Counted from the first letter of the stretch, positions 27,131-37,012 are shown. The stretch: 64,000 bases of DNA from Afipia sp. (GCA_024707075.1 JANQAK010000006.1:186001-250000), one strand, 5' to 3'. The notes: generated by a model not told the origin, from the letters alone. Translations and numbers: made by a program.

Positions 27131-27142
27131 GACCAAATGGTC
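27131..27142. promoter_or_regulatory. TetR operator candidate 1
   Basis: GACCAAATGGTC: a 5-bp inverted repeat around two bases. It lies 52 bp from the TetR start and 92 bp from the Mo-hydroxylase start. The same GACCA-N2-TGGTC motif recurs at 27185-27196. Confidence 0.65.
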
Positions 27143-27184
27143 TTTTCTAATTGACGGGCCGGGCGCGACGTGATCTAGATTTAA

Positions 27185-27196
27185 GACCAGATGGTC
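27185..27196. promoter_or_regulatory. TetR operator candidate 2
   Basis: GACCAGATGGTC: second copy of the GACCA-N2-TGGTC palindrome, 54 bp centre to centre from the first (about five helical turns) and 38 bp before the TTG start of the FAD subunit gene, a position that would block its promoter. Confidence 0.65.
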
Positions 27197-27233
27197 ACAA
27201 TTCTGGACGCATAAACGAACCGGGGGGTTTGTT

Positions 27234-28094
27234 TTGAAGGCCCGAGCATTTCGCTACGTGCGGCCCGTCACGGTCGCCGAGGCGCTTGAGACATTCGCAA
27301 ATTCTGGCGAGGACGCGAGCTATATCGCGGGCGGCCAGAGTCTCGTGCCTGCGCTCGCCCTGCGTTTGCAGGCCCCTGAAATCCTGATCGACATTGCGCA
27401 TATTGAATCGCTTCGCGGCATCGAGCTTCAAGGCGAGTGGCTGCGGATCGGCGCGCTGACGCGGCATTGCGAGGCAATGACCGATCCTCTCATTGCCAGA
27501 CATGCGCCGTTGTTCCGCGAAGCTGCGCCTCATGTCGCGCATCCCGCCATCCGCAACCAGGGCACTCTCGGCGGCAGCATCTCCCATGCGGACCCGGCTT
27601 CAGAATTTCCAGCGGTAGCGTTGGCGACGGGTGCCGAACTGGAAATAGCAAACCGCGAGGGAACGCGCCGCGTCGCCGCCGATGACTTCTTCATTGACCT
27701 GTTTCAGACGGCGCTAGAGCCCGGCGAGTTGCTGGTCGCGATTCATGTTCCGGTGGTCCGTTCCGGTCACCGTTGGGCGTTTCATGAACTGGCGCGACGG
27801 CGCGGCGATTTCGCTCTTGTCGGCGCCGGCATTCTTGCAGAGTTCGAGGATGACGTGATCAAGCAAATTCGCATCGTATTCTTCGGCGTCGGCAACACGC
27901 CCGTGCGTGCCCGGCGGGCTGAAGAGATATTGGTTGGCCGCGGTTTGAACGAAGAGGCAATCGTCGCTGCGCAGGCAGTCGTTGGTGATGATCTTGCCCC
28001 GCCAGCGGATGAACAGGTGCCGCCCGCCATGCGCCTCCATCTCGCGCGCGTTCTGCTGGGCCGCCTGCTTGGCCAGACCATGGGGCGCGCATGA
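27234..28094 (+). CDS. molybdenum hydroxylase FAD-binding (medium) subunit, CoxM-like
   Basis: 286 aa. It shows the CoxM/xanthine dehydrogenase FAD-subunit pattern: RYVRPVTVAEAL at the start, FAD loop YIAGGQSLVPALALRL (about 31-46), second FAD motif NQGTLGGSISHADPASE, then the C-terminal CO_deh_flav_C region. It transfers electrons from the 2Fe-2S subunit to an acceptor. The TTG start at 27234 follows CGGGGGG. It is first in an operon controlled from the divergent TetR promoter and overlaps the next gene by 4 bp. Confidence 0.9.
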   Translation: MKARAFRYVRPVTVAEALETFANSGEDASYIAGGQSLVPALALRLQAPEILIDIAHIESLRGIELQGEWLRIGALTRHCEAMTDPLIARHAPLFREAAPHVAHPAIRNQGTLGGSISHADPASEFPAVALATGAELEIANREGTRRVAADDFFIDLFQTALEPGELLVAIHVPVVRSGHRWAFHELARRRGDFALVGAGILAEFEDDVIKQIRIVFFGVGNTPVRARRAEEILVGRGLNEEAIVAAQAVVGDDLAPPADEQVPPAMRLHLARVLLGRLLGQTMGRA

Positions 28095-28603
28095 CCGAGC
28101 CGGTCAACATCAACCTGATCGTGAACGGTAGCAAGGTGTCGCGCAGCGTGGCGCCGCGCGACACGCTGGCCGATTTTCTGCGTCAGACGCTTGAACTGAC
28201 CGGCACGCATACCGGATGCGAGATGGGGGTCTGTGGCGCGTGTCTGGTTTTATTGGATGGTCGGGTGGTGCACTCCTGCCTCACATTCGCCGTGCAGACG
28301 GACGGATCAACAATCGAGACTATCGAGGGGCTGAGCGAGCGGGCCGTCATTGCGGATATCCAGGAAGCGTTTCATCAGCGCAATGCCTTGCAATGTGGAT
28401 TCTGCACCCCCGGCGTGCTGATGACTGCCTATGGTCTGCTGTCCCAGCCGGGCGTGCCCTCGCGCGAGGACATTCGCGACGCGCTGTCTGGCAATTATTG
28501 CCGCTGCACCGGATATGAAGCGATTGTCGATGCCATCGAGCGTGTTGCGCAGAGCCGCGCCGATGCGCCAGCGGCCCGGAAGATCGAGGAGGTGAGCGCA
28601 TGA
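28091..28603 (+). CDS. molybdenum hydroxylase 2Fe-2S (small) subunit, CoxS-like
   Basis: 170 aa with both iron-sulfur motifs. The plant-ferredoxin type is GCEMGVCGACLVLLDG plus the cysteine in VVHSC. The four-helix-bundle type is QCGFCTPG with GNYCRCTGYE. It relays electrons from the molybdopterin site to FAD. It overlaps both neighbours by 4 bp (ATGA), the usual medium-small-large order. Confidence 0.92.
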   Translation: MTEPVNINLIVNGSKVSRSVAPRDTLADFLRQTLELTGTHTGCEMGVCGACLVLLDGRVVHSCLTFAVQTDGSTIETIEGLSERAVIADIQEAFHQRNALQCGFCTPGVLMTAYGLLSQPGVPSREDIRDALSGNYCRCTGYEAIVDAIERVAQSRADAPAARKIEEVSA

Positions 28604-30976
28604 ATGCGCCGCTGACCTCGCTTGATCGTCCGAATTCCTATATCGGCCGTTCGGTCCCGCGCCCCAATGCAAAACGGCTTCTTGCCGGACGCGGGCGCTA
28701 TGTCACGGACATTGTTCTGCCGCGCATGGTGCATGCGGCGTTCGTGCGCAGCCCGCACGCTCATGCGCGTATTGTTTCCATTGATGCGGAAGCCGCGCGC
28801 AACATGTCCGGCGTGCGGCTGGTGGCGACAGGAGAGGACCTTGCGCGTCTCTGTACACCGTGGGTCGGCACGCTCGACCATTTCAAGGGAATGAAATCGC
28901 CTCCGCAACTGCCGCTGCCGGTCGACAAGGTGGTCTGGTCGGGGCAGGCGGTGGTGGCCGTTGTCGCGGATACCGCGCGCGCTGGCCGAGGATGCGGCCG
29001 AGGCGGTCCATGTCGAATTCGAGGAGCTTCCGGCGGTCGTCGATATCGATGCCGCGCGAGAGCCCGGCTCGCCGGTGATCTCGCCTGAGCTTGGCGATAA
29101 CGTCTGCTATCGCGGGAAAATCGACACCGGTGGGGTAGACGAGATTTTTGCAAACGCCGCGCATATTGTCGAAGACGAATTCCATTTCGGGCGTCACACG
29201 GCGGTGACAATGGAGCCGCGCGCCATTGTCGCCGACTACGATCCGAACGAGCCAAAACTGACGGTGCATCATGCCGCGCAGACGCCGTACCAGTTTCAGG
29301 ACATCTACTCCCGGCACTATGGCATCCCCGAAGCCTGCGTGCGGGTGATCGCGCCTGATATCGGCGGATCGTTCGGCATGAAGCTGCACATGTATCATGA
29401 GGACATGGCGGTGGTCGGCCTCAGCATGATGCTGGGCCGGCCGGTCAAGTATGTCGCCGACCGGATCGAGTCATTCGTCTCGGACATTCATGCGCGCGAC
29501 CATCGGGTCCGTGCCCGCATGGCGGCGGATGCCAACGGCACCATCCTTGCCATGGATGTGGAAGACGTCACCGGCATCGGCGCATTCTCTGCCTATCCGC
29601 GCACCAGCGTCGTCGAGGGCAATCAGGTTTACCGGTTGATGGGTGCGCCCTACGGCTTCCAGAATTACCGGGCGGATCTGCAAGTCGTGTTTCAGAACAA
29701 GGTGCAGATGAGCCAGTACCGGGCCGTCGGGCATCCGATTGCCTGCACCGTCACTGAGCGGCTGGTGGACATGGTCGCGGCCAAGGCCGCTCTGGATGTC
29801 TTCGATGTCCGCACGCGTAACCTGATCCCGGACGATGCCTATCCGTGCACGTCGCCGACAGGCTACAAGTTCGAAGCGCTGTCCCATCATGCCTGTCTGG
29901 CCAAACTGCGCGCGATGATGAATTACGATCGCCTTCGCGTCGAGCAGTCCGAACTCAGGAAGAGCGGCATCCATCGCGGCATCGGCATCGCTGCGTTCGT
30001 TGAAATCACCAATCCGGGACCGGCGTTCTATGGCGTCGGCGGTGCACGTATTTCCTCGCAGGACGGCGCGATCATCAAGATCACGCCGTCAGGTGATGTC
30101 CGCTGTCTGATCTCGGTCACCGAACTGGGGCAGGGCACCGAAACCATCATCGGCCAGATTGTTGCTGAGCATCTTGGCGTCGATCGCGCGCGGGTGAAGG
30201 TCATCACCGGCGATACCGAAGTGACTCCGCACGGCGGTGCGACATGGGCCTGCCGCGGAGCAGGCATCGGCGGCGAGACGGCGCTCCGGGCTGCGAGCAT
30301 ACTCAAGAATAATGTGCTTTCCGTCGCAGGCGCCATTTTGCAGGAACAGCCGGACAGGCTCGACATTCAGAACGGCTGGATCGTTGATGCGGCTACGGCA
30401 CAGCAGCGCATCGAACTCGCCGAGATCGCGCGGATCGCCTATTTCCGGTCGGATACGCTACCACCCGGCGCGGAGGCGCAGCTTTCGGTCGCACATCATT
30501 ATGCGCCGCAAGGTTATCCCTTCGCATTCACGAACGGAATGCAGGGATGTCACATCGAACTCGACGTCGAGACAGGATTCGCCAAGATCCTGAAACACTG
30601 GGTCGTCGAAGATTGCGGCCGCGTCATCAATCCGATGCTGGTAGACGAGCAGATACGTGGTGGCGTCGTACAGGGGCTCGGTGCTGCGTTCTTTGAAGAA
30701 TGCATCTACAGCGAAAGCGGCCAGCTCACCAACGGTTCGCTCGCGGACTATCTCGTGCCCATGGCGGTCGAGATGCCGGATATCGAGATTGCCCACGTCG
30801 AAACGTTGACGATGGATACGCAGTTAGGGGCCAAGGGGGTCGGTGAGGCCGGTACTGCGGCAGCCTCTGCTGCGGCGCTCAACGCGATCAACGATGCGAT
30901 GGCGCCGTTCGGCGCCTCGATCGCACAGGTGCCGATGACGCCGGGCAGAATCCTGAAGGCATTGGGAAGGTTCTAA
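28600..30976 (+). pseudogene. molybdenum hydroxylase large (molybdopterin) subunit, single-base frameshift
   Basis: About 791 aa if repaired, normal for CoxL/XDH-type large subunits. The first frame (28600 to about 28970) carries SYIGRSVPRPNAKRLLAGRGRYVTDI. The second frame runs from about 28983 (ALAEDAAEAVHVEFEELPAVVDID) to 30976. The join is in a CCGCGCGCGC stretch at about 28974-28981, where one base too many breaks DTRALAED. The Mo-site loop reads SQYRAVGHP, not the AYRCSFR of true CO dehydrogenase, and the catalytic glutamate is present in KGVGEAGTA. The substrate is thus an unknown heterocycle, aldehyde or CoA ester, not CO. The frameshift could be a sequence error. Confidence 0.87.
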
Positions 30977-31017
30977 CGAAGTAAACAACGTAACAAACTC
31001 ATATGGAGGAGGAAACT

Positions 31018-32268
31018 ATGACGGACATAATCCGAAATATTGTTCAGCGAAAGATTTCCCGCCGCAGCGCACTGACGGCTTTCGGTGCCGGAGCAAGCTA
31101 TCTCGCCATGCCGTGGGTCGCACGGGCAGCAGACGATACCATTCGTATCGGCTTTCCGACCCCGCTGACCGGCCCCTTCGCCGCCGAAGCGAAGGATCAG
31201 GTCAAGAGCGCCGAACTCGCCGTCAAGCAGTTCAACGACAAGGGCGGCATCGGTGGCCGCAAGATCGAGCTACTGGTGCGCGACGACAAGCTCAATGGCG
31301 GCGAAGCCGCGACGCGGACGCTGGAACTGATCGAGAAGGACAAGGTGCATGCCGTCGTCGGATCGCTTTCCAGCGCCGTGCAGCTTGCCGTCAATGAAGT
31401 GACCCGCGCGCGCGGTGTCCTCTATGTGTCGATAAGCCAGTCCGATACCATTAACGAGGTGAAGGACTTCAGCAAGTACACCTTCCACGAGGCGCTCAAC
31501 CCCACGATGACCGCTGGCGCTGTGGCGCGTCACACCTTCAAGAAAGGCTCGAAGGTCGCTTATCTCTCGGCCGACTATGCCTACGGACACGAGATGCTGC
31601 GCGGTTTCAAACGTGCGCAGGCTGCCATTGGCGCGGAAAGCGTCGGCGAAATCCTGCATCCGTTCGGCGCGGCCGATTACTCGACTTTCATGCCGCGCCT
31701 GCGGTCGATGCGGCCCGACATCCTGTGCATCAGCAATTTTGGTCGCGATCAGGCTAATTCGATCAAGCAGGCGGTCGATTTTGGCATGAAGCAGCAAATG
31801 AAGATCGTGGTGCCGGTGCTGCTGCACAATCAGCGGCTGGCGGTCGGTCCCGATGTTTTCGAAGGCGTTGTCGGCGGCGCCAATTACTATTGGGGCTTGG
31901 AAAACCAGATCCCCACCGCGAAGGCCTTCAATGATGCGTATCGTGCAGCCAATGGCGGCGCGATCCCGACGGACTATGGCGCTTACGGCTATACCGGACT
32001 TTACTCGCTGCTGCTCGCGATGCAGGCGGCCGGCGGGACTGACACCGACAAGGTGATCATCGCGCTGGAAGGCCTGAAGTATGATGTCGCAAAGGGTCCG
32101 CAGCGCTATCGCAAGTGCGATCATCAGTCGGTGCAGTCGGTGCTGGTCCTCGAATCGAAAAAGAAGGCGGACATGAAGAACGACATGGACCTGTTCCAGG
32201 TCGTTGCGAATGAAGCGGCTTCCGAGGATGTTCTGCGGAGTTGCACCGAACTCGGCTTTCCCGCCTGA
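31018..32268 (+). CDS. Liv-type ABC transporter substrate-binding protein with Tat-like signal
   Basis: 416 aa. The ATG at 31018 is chosen because GGAGGAGG lies just upstream; an in-frame ATG at 31003 would leave no such site. The N-terminus carries a twin-arginine-like signal, KISRRSALTAFGAGASYLAM ending at VARAAD. The mature part begins TIRIGFPTPLTGPFA, as in LivK-type proteins. It likely captures the substrate for the third Liv system, probably the compound oxidised by the upstream molybdenum hydroxylase. Confidence 0.9.
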   Translation: MTDIIRNIVQRKISRRSALTAFGAGASYLAMPWVARAADDTIRIGFPTPLTGPFAAEAKDQVKSAELAVKQFNDKGGIGGRKIELLVRDDKLNGGEAATRTLELIEKDKVHAVVGSLSSAVQLAVNEVTRARGVLYVSISQSDTINEVKDFSKYTFHEALNPTMTAGAVARHTFKKGSKVAYLSADYAYGHEMLRGFKRAQAAIGAESVGEILHPFGAADYSTFMPRLRSMRPDILCISNFGRDQANSIKQAVDFGMKQQMKIVVPVLLHNQRLAVGPDVFEGVVGGANYYWGLENQIPTAKAFNDAYRAANGGAIPTDYGAYGYTGLYSLLLAMQAAGGTDTDKVIIALEGLKYDVAKGPQRYRKCDHQSVQSVLVLESKKKADMKNDMDLFQVVANEAASEDVLRSCTELGFPA

Positions 32269-32287
32269 CAGGAAAGCCAAGCCTCCA

Positions 32288-33154
32288 ATGGATGCAGAAC
32301 TCATATTGATGCAGCTCTTCTCCGGAGTTGCCCTCGGCGCGATCCTTGTCATTGCCGCGCTCGGCCTGTCGATCATCTTCGGCATGCTGGGCGTGGTGAA
32401 CTTCGCGCACGGTGCGCTGTTTATGGTCGGCGCTTATGCCGGACTATGGGTCGCGTCCCTGACGGGCAGTTTCTGGTGGGGGCTGCTGGTCGCGCCGATC
32501 ATGATCGGCGTGTTCGGCATGGTCATCGAGTTTGTTCTGGTGCGTCCATTGTATGGCCGGTCGATCGACGATCCGCTCTTGCTCACCTTCGGATTGAGCT
32601 ATGTGCTGGTCGAGGCTGTTCGCATGATCTTTGGCAGCGACGGGATACCGTTCCCGACGCCGCCGCAGCTTACGGGTGTCGTCGATCTCGGCGTCGGCTT
32701 CTTCCCGATCTACCGCCTGTTCGTGATCGGCGTCATCATTGCCGTGCTGCTGCTGCTGTGGCTCGGTCTCGAAAAGACAAAGTTCGGTCTGATCGTGCGG
32801 GCGGGTGCGCGCGACCCGACCATCATGCGGGTGCTCGGCGTGGATATCGGCAAGGTCTGGTTGCTGGTGTTCGGCCTCGGCGTGGGACTTGCGGCACTGG
32901 GTGGCGTGCTTGCCGGCCCGATGCGCAGCGTCAATCCGGAAATGGGGTCGCTGGTGCTCGCCGAGGCCTTCGTCGTGACCGTAATCGGCGGCCTCGGCTC
33001 GCTGCTGGGCTCGATCATCGCCGGACTGCTGGTCGGTGTTGCGATCAGCATGACCGCGCTGTTCGCGCCGGAAATGGCGACCATCGTGATGTTCGCACTG
33101 ATGGCGGTGGTCCTCCTGATCCGGCCGCAAGGCCTGTTCGGCAAACTCGCGTAA
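32288..33154 (+). CDS. livH: Liv-type ABC transporter permease (LivH)
   Basis: 288 aa from ATG 32288. A longer frame from 32204 would overlap the binding-protein gene by 65 bp without family sequence. LivH marks: LGLSIIFGMLGVVNFAHGALFMVGAYAG, and the coupling loop RDPTIMRVLGVDIGKVWLLVFGLGVGLAALGGVL. It lies 19 bp after the binding-protein gene. Confidence 0.92.
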   Translation: MDAELILMQLFSGVALGAILVIAALGLSIIFGMLGVVNFAHGALFMVGAYAGLWVASLTGSFWWGLLVAPIMIGVFGMVIEFVLVRPLYGRSIDDPLLLTFGLSYVLVEAVRMIFGSDGIPFPTPPQLTGVVDLGVGFFPIYRLFVIGVIIAVLLLLWLGLEKTKFGLIVRAGARDPTIMRVLGVDIGKVWLLVFGLGVGLAALGGVLAGPMRSVNPEMGSLVLAEAFVVTVIGGLGSLLGSIIAGLLVGVAISMTALFAPEMATIVMFALMAVVLLIRPQGLFGKLA

Positions 33155-33166
33155 CGGAGCCGAAAC

Positions 33167-34159
33167 ATGACATCTCCGGCGCTTGCCGCACCCGTATTGT
33201 CCACTGAGCGCAAGCCGTCCGGGCTTGCTGCGACGCTGACGACCTATCGCGTGCCGCTATCGATCGCGGCGCTCTGCCTGCTGCCGTGGCTGCTGCCGTC
33301 GCAGGCGCTGGCCGTCAATGTTCTCGTCTATGGCGTACTCGCCGTGGGCTACAATCTGCTGTTCGGCTACACCGGCATGCTGTCGTTCGGACATGCGGCC
33401 TTCTTCGGTGCGGGCGCTTACGTCGCCGGCATCGCCATCGGAAAATTTGGCATACCCTGGTATGTGGCGGTGCCGCTCGGCGTCCTCGGCGGCGGTCTGC
33501 TGGCGTTCATCATTGGCGCGTTGTCGACGCGGACGCGCGGCATTTATTTTTCGATGGTCACGTTGGCGCTGGCGCAGCTCGTTTATTATGTGGCGTTGCA
33601 GGCATCGTCATGGACCGGCGGAGAAAACGGCCTGCGTGGATTGACCGTGAACAAGATCAACCTGTTCGGATGGAACGTCAACTTTCTCGATCCGGTCAAC
33701 AAGTACTATGTGTTGATGATCTTTGCCGCACTGGCGTTGTGGGTTGTCTCGCGCATTCTGAATTCGCCGTTTGGCGCTGCGATCGAAGCCATCCGCGAGA
33801 ACGAGCGGCGGGCACGGACCTGCGGCTTCGATGTCGAGCGGACCAAGCTGCTGTCGTTCACGCTGTCGGGCCTGATCTGCGCACTGGCCGGAACGATGTC
33901 GGCGCTCCATCTGGCCTTCGTGCCGCTGGACGTGCTGCACTATCAGACCTCCGGCATGATCGTGATGATGACGCTGCTTGGCGGCGCGCGAAGTTTCTTT
34001 GGCCCGTTCATCGGCGCCCTTGTCTTCCTGCTGATGGAGGATGTGTTCTCGCTGTGGACGTCGCACTGGCAGATTATCGTCGGCTCCATCTTCATTCTGT
34101 TCGTTCTGTTCTTGCCCAAGGGAATTTGGGGCACCTTTCTGTCGAAGGTCATTCGATGA
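33167..34159 (+). CDS. livM: Liv-type ABC transporter permease (LivM)
   Basis: 330 aa with the LivM stretches YNLLFGYTGMLSFGHAAFFGAGAYV, TRTRGIYFSMVTLALAQL and the loop SPFGAAIEAIRENERRARTCGFDVER. About nine membrane segments. It overlaps livG by 4 bp (ATGA). Confidence 0.92.
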   Translation: MTSPALAAPVLSTERKPSGLAATLTTYRVPLSIAALCLLPWLLPSQALAVNVLVYGVLAVGYNLLFGYTGMLSFGHAAFFGAGAYVAGIAIGKFGIPWYVAVPLGVLGGGLLAFIIGALSTRTRGIYFSMVTLALAQLVYYVALQASSWTGGENGLRGLTVNKINLFGWNVNFLDPVNKYYVLMIFAALALWVVSRILNSPFGAAIEAIRENERRARTCGFDVERTKLLSFTLSGLICALAGTMSALHLAFVPLDVLHYQTSGMIVMMTLLGGARSFFGPFIGALVFLLMEDVFSLWTSHWQIIVGSIFILFVLFLPKGIWGTFLSKVIR

Positions 34160-34911
34160 GCACGCCGCTTCTTGCCGTTGAGAATATCGGACGCAGGTTC
34201 GGCGGATTTGTCGCGCTGGAGGGAGTGACGGCCGCTTTTCAGCCGGGCAAGGTGACGTCGATCATCGGGCCGAATGGCGCGGGCAAGAGTACATTCTTCA
34301 ACGTGCTGTCGGGCGTGCTGACGCCTTCGAGCGGTTCGATCAGTTTCAAGGGCAAGGACCTGAAGGGCACGCGGCAGCACGAGTTCGTGCACCTCGGCAT
34401 CGCGCGATCCTATCAGATCACAAACATCTTCCCGGATCTCAGTGTTCATGAGAACGTGCGCGTCGCGGCGCAAGCGGGCCAGTCGCGCTATAATATCTGG
34501 ACCAATCGCAACAGGTTCCCGGAACTGAGCGCAAAAGCGGATGCCGCGCTCGAAGCCGTCGGTTTGGCCGGCAAGCGCGAGGAGACAGCGAAATTCTTGG
34601 CGCATGGCCAGCAGCGTGCGCTGGAGATTGCGATTGCGCTGATCTCCGATCCCGAGGTGCTGCTGCTGGATGAGCCGACCGCGGGGATGGGGCCGGAAGA
34701 GACCAAGGATATGGTGGCGCTGCTGGAGAAGCTCGCTACACAACGGACCATTCTGCTTGTCGAGCACAAGATGAAAATGATCCTCGGCCTTAGCGACCGC
34801 ATCCTCGTCCTGCATCACGGCCGTCTGATCGCTGACGGCACGCCGCGTGACATTCAGACGGACCCGGAAGTCCGTCGCGTCTATCTGGGACAGAACGATG
34901 GCTATGCTTGA
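34156..34911 (+). CDS. livG: Liv-type ABC transporter ATP-binding protein (LivG)
   Basis: 251 aa from ATG 34156. The open frame extends far upstream through livM in another register, but this ATG begins the family sequence (LLAVENIGRRFGGFVALEGV). Walker A GPNGAGKSTF, signature LAHGQQRALEIAIAL, Walker B VLLLDEPTAGMGPEE, switch VEHKMKM. Confidence 0.92.
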   Translation: MSTPLLAVENIGRRFGGFVALEGVTAAFQPGKVTSIIGPNGAGKSTFFNVLSGVLTPSSGSISFKGKDLKGTRQHEFVHLGIARSYQITNIFPDLSVHENVRVAAQAGQSRYNIWTNRNRFPELSAKADAALEAVGLAGKREETAKFLAHGQQRALEIAIALISDPEVLLLDEPTAGMGPEETKDMVALLEKLATQRTILLVEHKMKMILGLSDRILVLHHGRLIADGTPRDIQTDPEVRRVYLGQNDGYA

Positions 34912-35608
34912 AACCAAGGACCTCCACGCCTGGTATGGCGCGAGCCACACGCTGCATGGTGTGTCGATTTCGGTCGGGCAGGGCGAAGTCGTCGCTCTCG
35001 TCGGCCGGAACGGAGCGGGAAAAACCACGACGATCCGCTCCATCATGGGGCTGATGTCGAAGGCTACAGGCCGCGTGACCTTCGATGGCACTGACCTTAT
35101 GCCTCTGCGCTCGCACCAGCGGTTCAAGCTCGGCTTGGCCTACGTTCCGGAGGAGCGCCGGATCGTCCCGGGCCTGACCGTGCGCGAAAACCTTCAACTT
35201 GGTCTCGTTGCGAGCGACGCGGGCATCAATGAGCGCGTCGCAATCGACGAAATCGCGGAGAGCTTTCCCCGCCTGAAGGAGCGTCTCGATCAGGAAGCGG
35301 TCACAATGTCCGGCGGTGAGCAGCAGATGCTGGCCATCGCCCGGGCGACAATTGCAAAGCCTAAGATGATCCTGCTCGATGAACCCTCCGAGGGCATCAT
35401 GCCCGTTTTGGTCGAGGAGATGGGCGTGCTGTTCCGCCGTCTGCGTGATCAGGGCGTGACACTCCTGCTGGTCGAGCAGAATGTGGAATGGGCGCTGCGT
35501 CTCGCTGACCGTGCGATTGTTATCGACCAGGGCGAGGTCGTTTACGAGAGCAGCGCCGCCGCCCTCCTGGCTGACAAGTCCATCCAGGAGCGCTACTGCG
35601 CGGTCTGA
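34898..35608 (+). CDS. livF: Liv-type ABC transporter ATP-binding protein (LivF)
   Basis: 236 aa from ATG 34898 (ATG 34904 is also possible), overlapping livG by 14 bp. Walker A VGRNGAGKTTT, signature MSGGEQQMLAIARAT, Walker B MILLDEPSEGIMP (Ile-Met in place of the usual Leu-Ala), switch LVEQNVE. It completes the third Liv transporter. Confidence 0.92.
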   Translation: MAMLETKDLHAWYGASHTLHGVSISVGQGEVVALVGRNGAGKTTTIRSIMGLMSKATGRVTFDGTDLMPLRSHQRFKLGLAYVPEERRIVPGLTVRENLQLGLVASDAGINERVAIDEIAESFPRLKERLDQEAVTMSGGEQQMLAIARATIAKPKMILLDEPSEGIMPVLVEEMGVLFRRLRDQGVTLLLVEQNVEWALRLADRAIVIDQGEVVYESSAAALLADKSIQERYCAV

Positions 35609-35638
35609 ATCGTTTTCCTTTTGATCAGGGTGACCCTT

Positions 35639-36100
35639 ATGCAAATGAATGACAGCCAGCGCATTCCGGCTTCACGGGAAAAGGTTTGGGCTGCCCTCAA
35701 CGATCCGGACGTTCTGCGGCAGTGCATTCCGGGGTGCCAGAACCTCGACATGACATCGCCCACCGAGATGGCTGCAACGGTGGTGATCAAGGTCGGGCCG
35801 GTGAAGGCGACATTCGGCGGCAAGGTGACCCTGAGCGATCTCGATCCGCCGAACGGCTACAAGATCACGGGCGAGGGCTCCGGTGGCGTTGCCGGTTTCG
35901 CTAAAGGTGGCGCTGCGATCAGGCTCGAAGCCGTCGGCGACAACGAAACGATCCTGCATTACGAGGTCGACTCGCAGATCGGTGGCAAACTGGCCCAGCT
36001 TGGCGGCAGGTTGATCGATTCAACTGCAAAGAAGCTCGCGGGCGAATTCTTCGCCAAGTTCGGCGCGATTGTCTCGGAAAGCGCGAACAACGCCGCTTAG
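35639..36100 (+). CDS. CoxG-like SRPBCC protein
   Basis: 153 aa from ATG 35639. It opens QMNDSQRIPASREKVWAALNDPDVLRQCIPGC, the typical CoxG/polyketide-cyclase-like SRPBCC start, and continues with VKVGPVKATFGGKVTLSDLDPP. CoxG proteins accompany molybdenum hydroxylases and are implicated in membrane anchoring or maturation of CO dehydrogenase-type enzymes. Here it closes the operon of the Mo hydroxylase and its transporter, which supports that link. Confidence 0.88.
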   Translation: MQMNDSQRIPASREKVWAALNDPDVLRQCIPGCQNLDMTSPTEMAATVVIKVGPVKATFGGKVTLSDLDPPNGYKITGEGSGGVAGFAKGGAAIRLEAVGDNETILHYEVDSQIGGKLAQLGGRLIDSTAKKLAGEFFAKFGAIVSESANNAA

Positions 36101-36124
36101 CTTTGTCGGTTGTTGCCTGCGCTG

Positions 36125-37012
36125 CTAGGCCACGATGAACTGGTTTCGTGCTTCGCGCACCTTTGCAACGATATAGCGGCGGACCTCTCGGACCCTACGG
36201 GTTTCGTGGGTATCGGGATGAGAAACGAGCCAGTAGCTTCTGGTGAACCGGATGGCAGGCAGAATTCGCTTCAATTCCGGATAGCGCTCGGCGGCATAGT
36301 CATGGAGAATGCCGACGCCGTGCCCGGCGCGAACGGCCTCGACCTGTCCGACGACGCTGCCGCATTCGTATCGGCGGGTGACCAGTTCGCCGAGGGTCGA
36401 GGCATAATCCAGCGCACGGCTGTAGATGATGTCATGGATGTAAGTGATGAGCAGGTGATTGGCCAAATCATCTGGCTTCTGAATGGGAGCTGCGCGTTTC
36501 AGATAATCCTCGGATGCGTAGACGCTGAGCGTATAGTCGGTGAGTTTCGTGGAAATCAGCCGGCCTTCGGTCGGACGCTCCAGTGTGACGACGATATCGG
36601 CTTCGCGTTTGGCCAGTGAGAAGGTTCGCGGCAGGGCGACAAGCTGGACGATCAGCGCTGGGTTTGCCGCCGCGAACGCGCCGAGCTGACTGGCGAGAAA
36701 GTAATTCCCAAGACCGTCCGGAGCGCCGATCCTCACCGTTCCGGAAACTTTCTCGGCAACCGATGTGAGTTGCGATCCCACGCGCAGGAGTTCGGACTCC
36801 GCGCGTTCTGCGGCAGCCAGCAGCGCGAGGCCTGACGGTGTCAGCGAAGACCCCGTCGTCTGGCGATTCACCAGCTTGGTTTTCAGGTCTTTCTCGAGCG
36901 CGGTCAGCTTGCGCGCCACCGTCGCATGGTTGAGTTTCAGACGCTTGGCCGCGCCAAGAATTTGGCCGGTGCGCGCGACTTCGAGAAAAATCCGAACTTT
37001 GTCCCAATCCAT
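36125..37012 (-). CDS. LysR-family transcriptional regulator
   Basis: 295 aa. N-terminal winged helix: [45 protein letters not shown], somewhat divergent in its NHATVARK recognition helix. The C-terminal effector domain includes [14 protein letters not shown] and [13 protein letters not shown]. It is divergent from the aldehyde dehydrogenase at 37113 with a 100-bp promoter gap, so it probably regulates that gene. Confidence 0.9.
   Translation of the reverse strand: MDWDKVRIFLEVARTGQILGAAKRLKLNHATVARKLTALEKDLKTKLVNRQTTGSSLTPSGLALLAAAERAESELLRVGSQLTSVAEKVSGTVRIGAPDGLGNYFLASQLGAFAAANPALIVQLVALPRTFSLAKREADIVVTLERPTEGRLISTKLTDYTLSVYASEDYLKRAAPIQKPDDLANHLLITYIHDIIYSRALDYASTLGELVTRRYECGSVVGQVEAVRAGHGVGILHDYAAERYPELKRILPAIRFTRSYWLVSHPDTHETRRVREVRRYIVAKVREARNQFIVA

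Noticed and set aside
28600..30976. Carbon monoxide dehydrogenase (coxMSL) assignment
   Set aside because: The subunit set and CoxG match, but the Mo-site loop is SQYRAVGHP, not the AYRCSFR typical of true CO dehydrogenase, so only a generic molybdenum hydroxylase is called.
33286..34911. Very long plus-strand frame suggesting a 541-aa protein
   Set aside because: Its first 290 codons run out of frame through livM and have no family sequence; only the part from ATG 34156 is a gene (livG).
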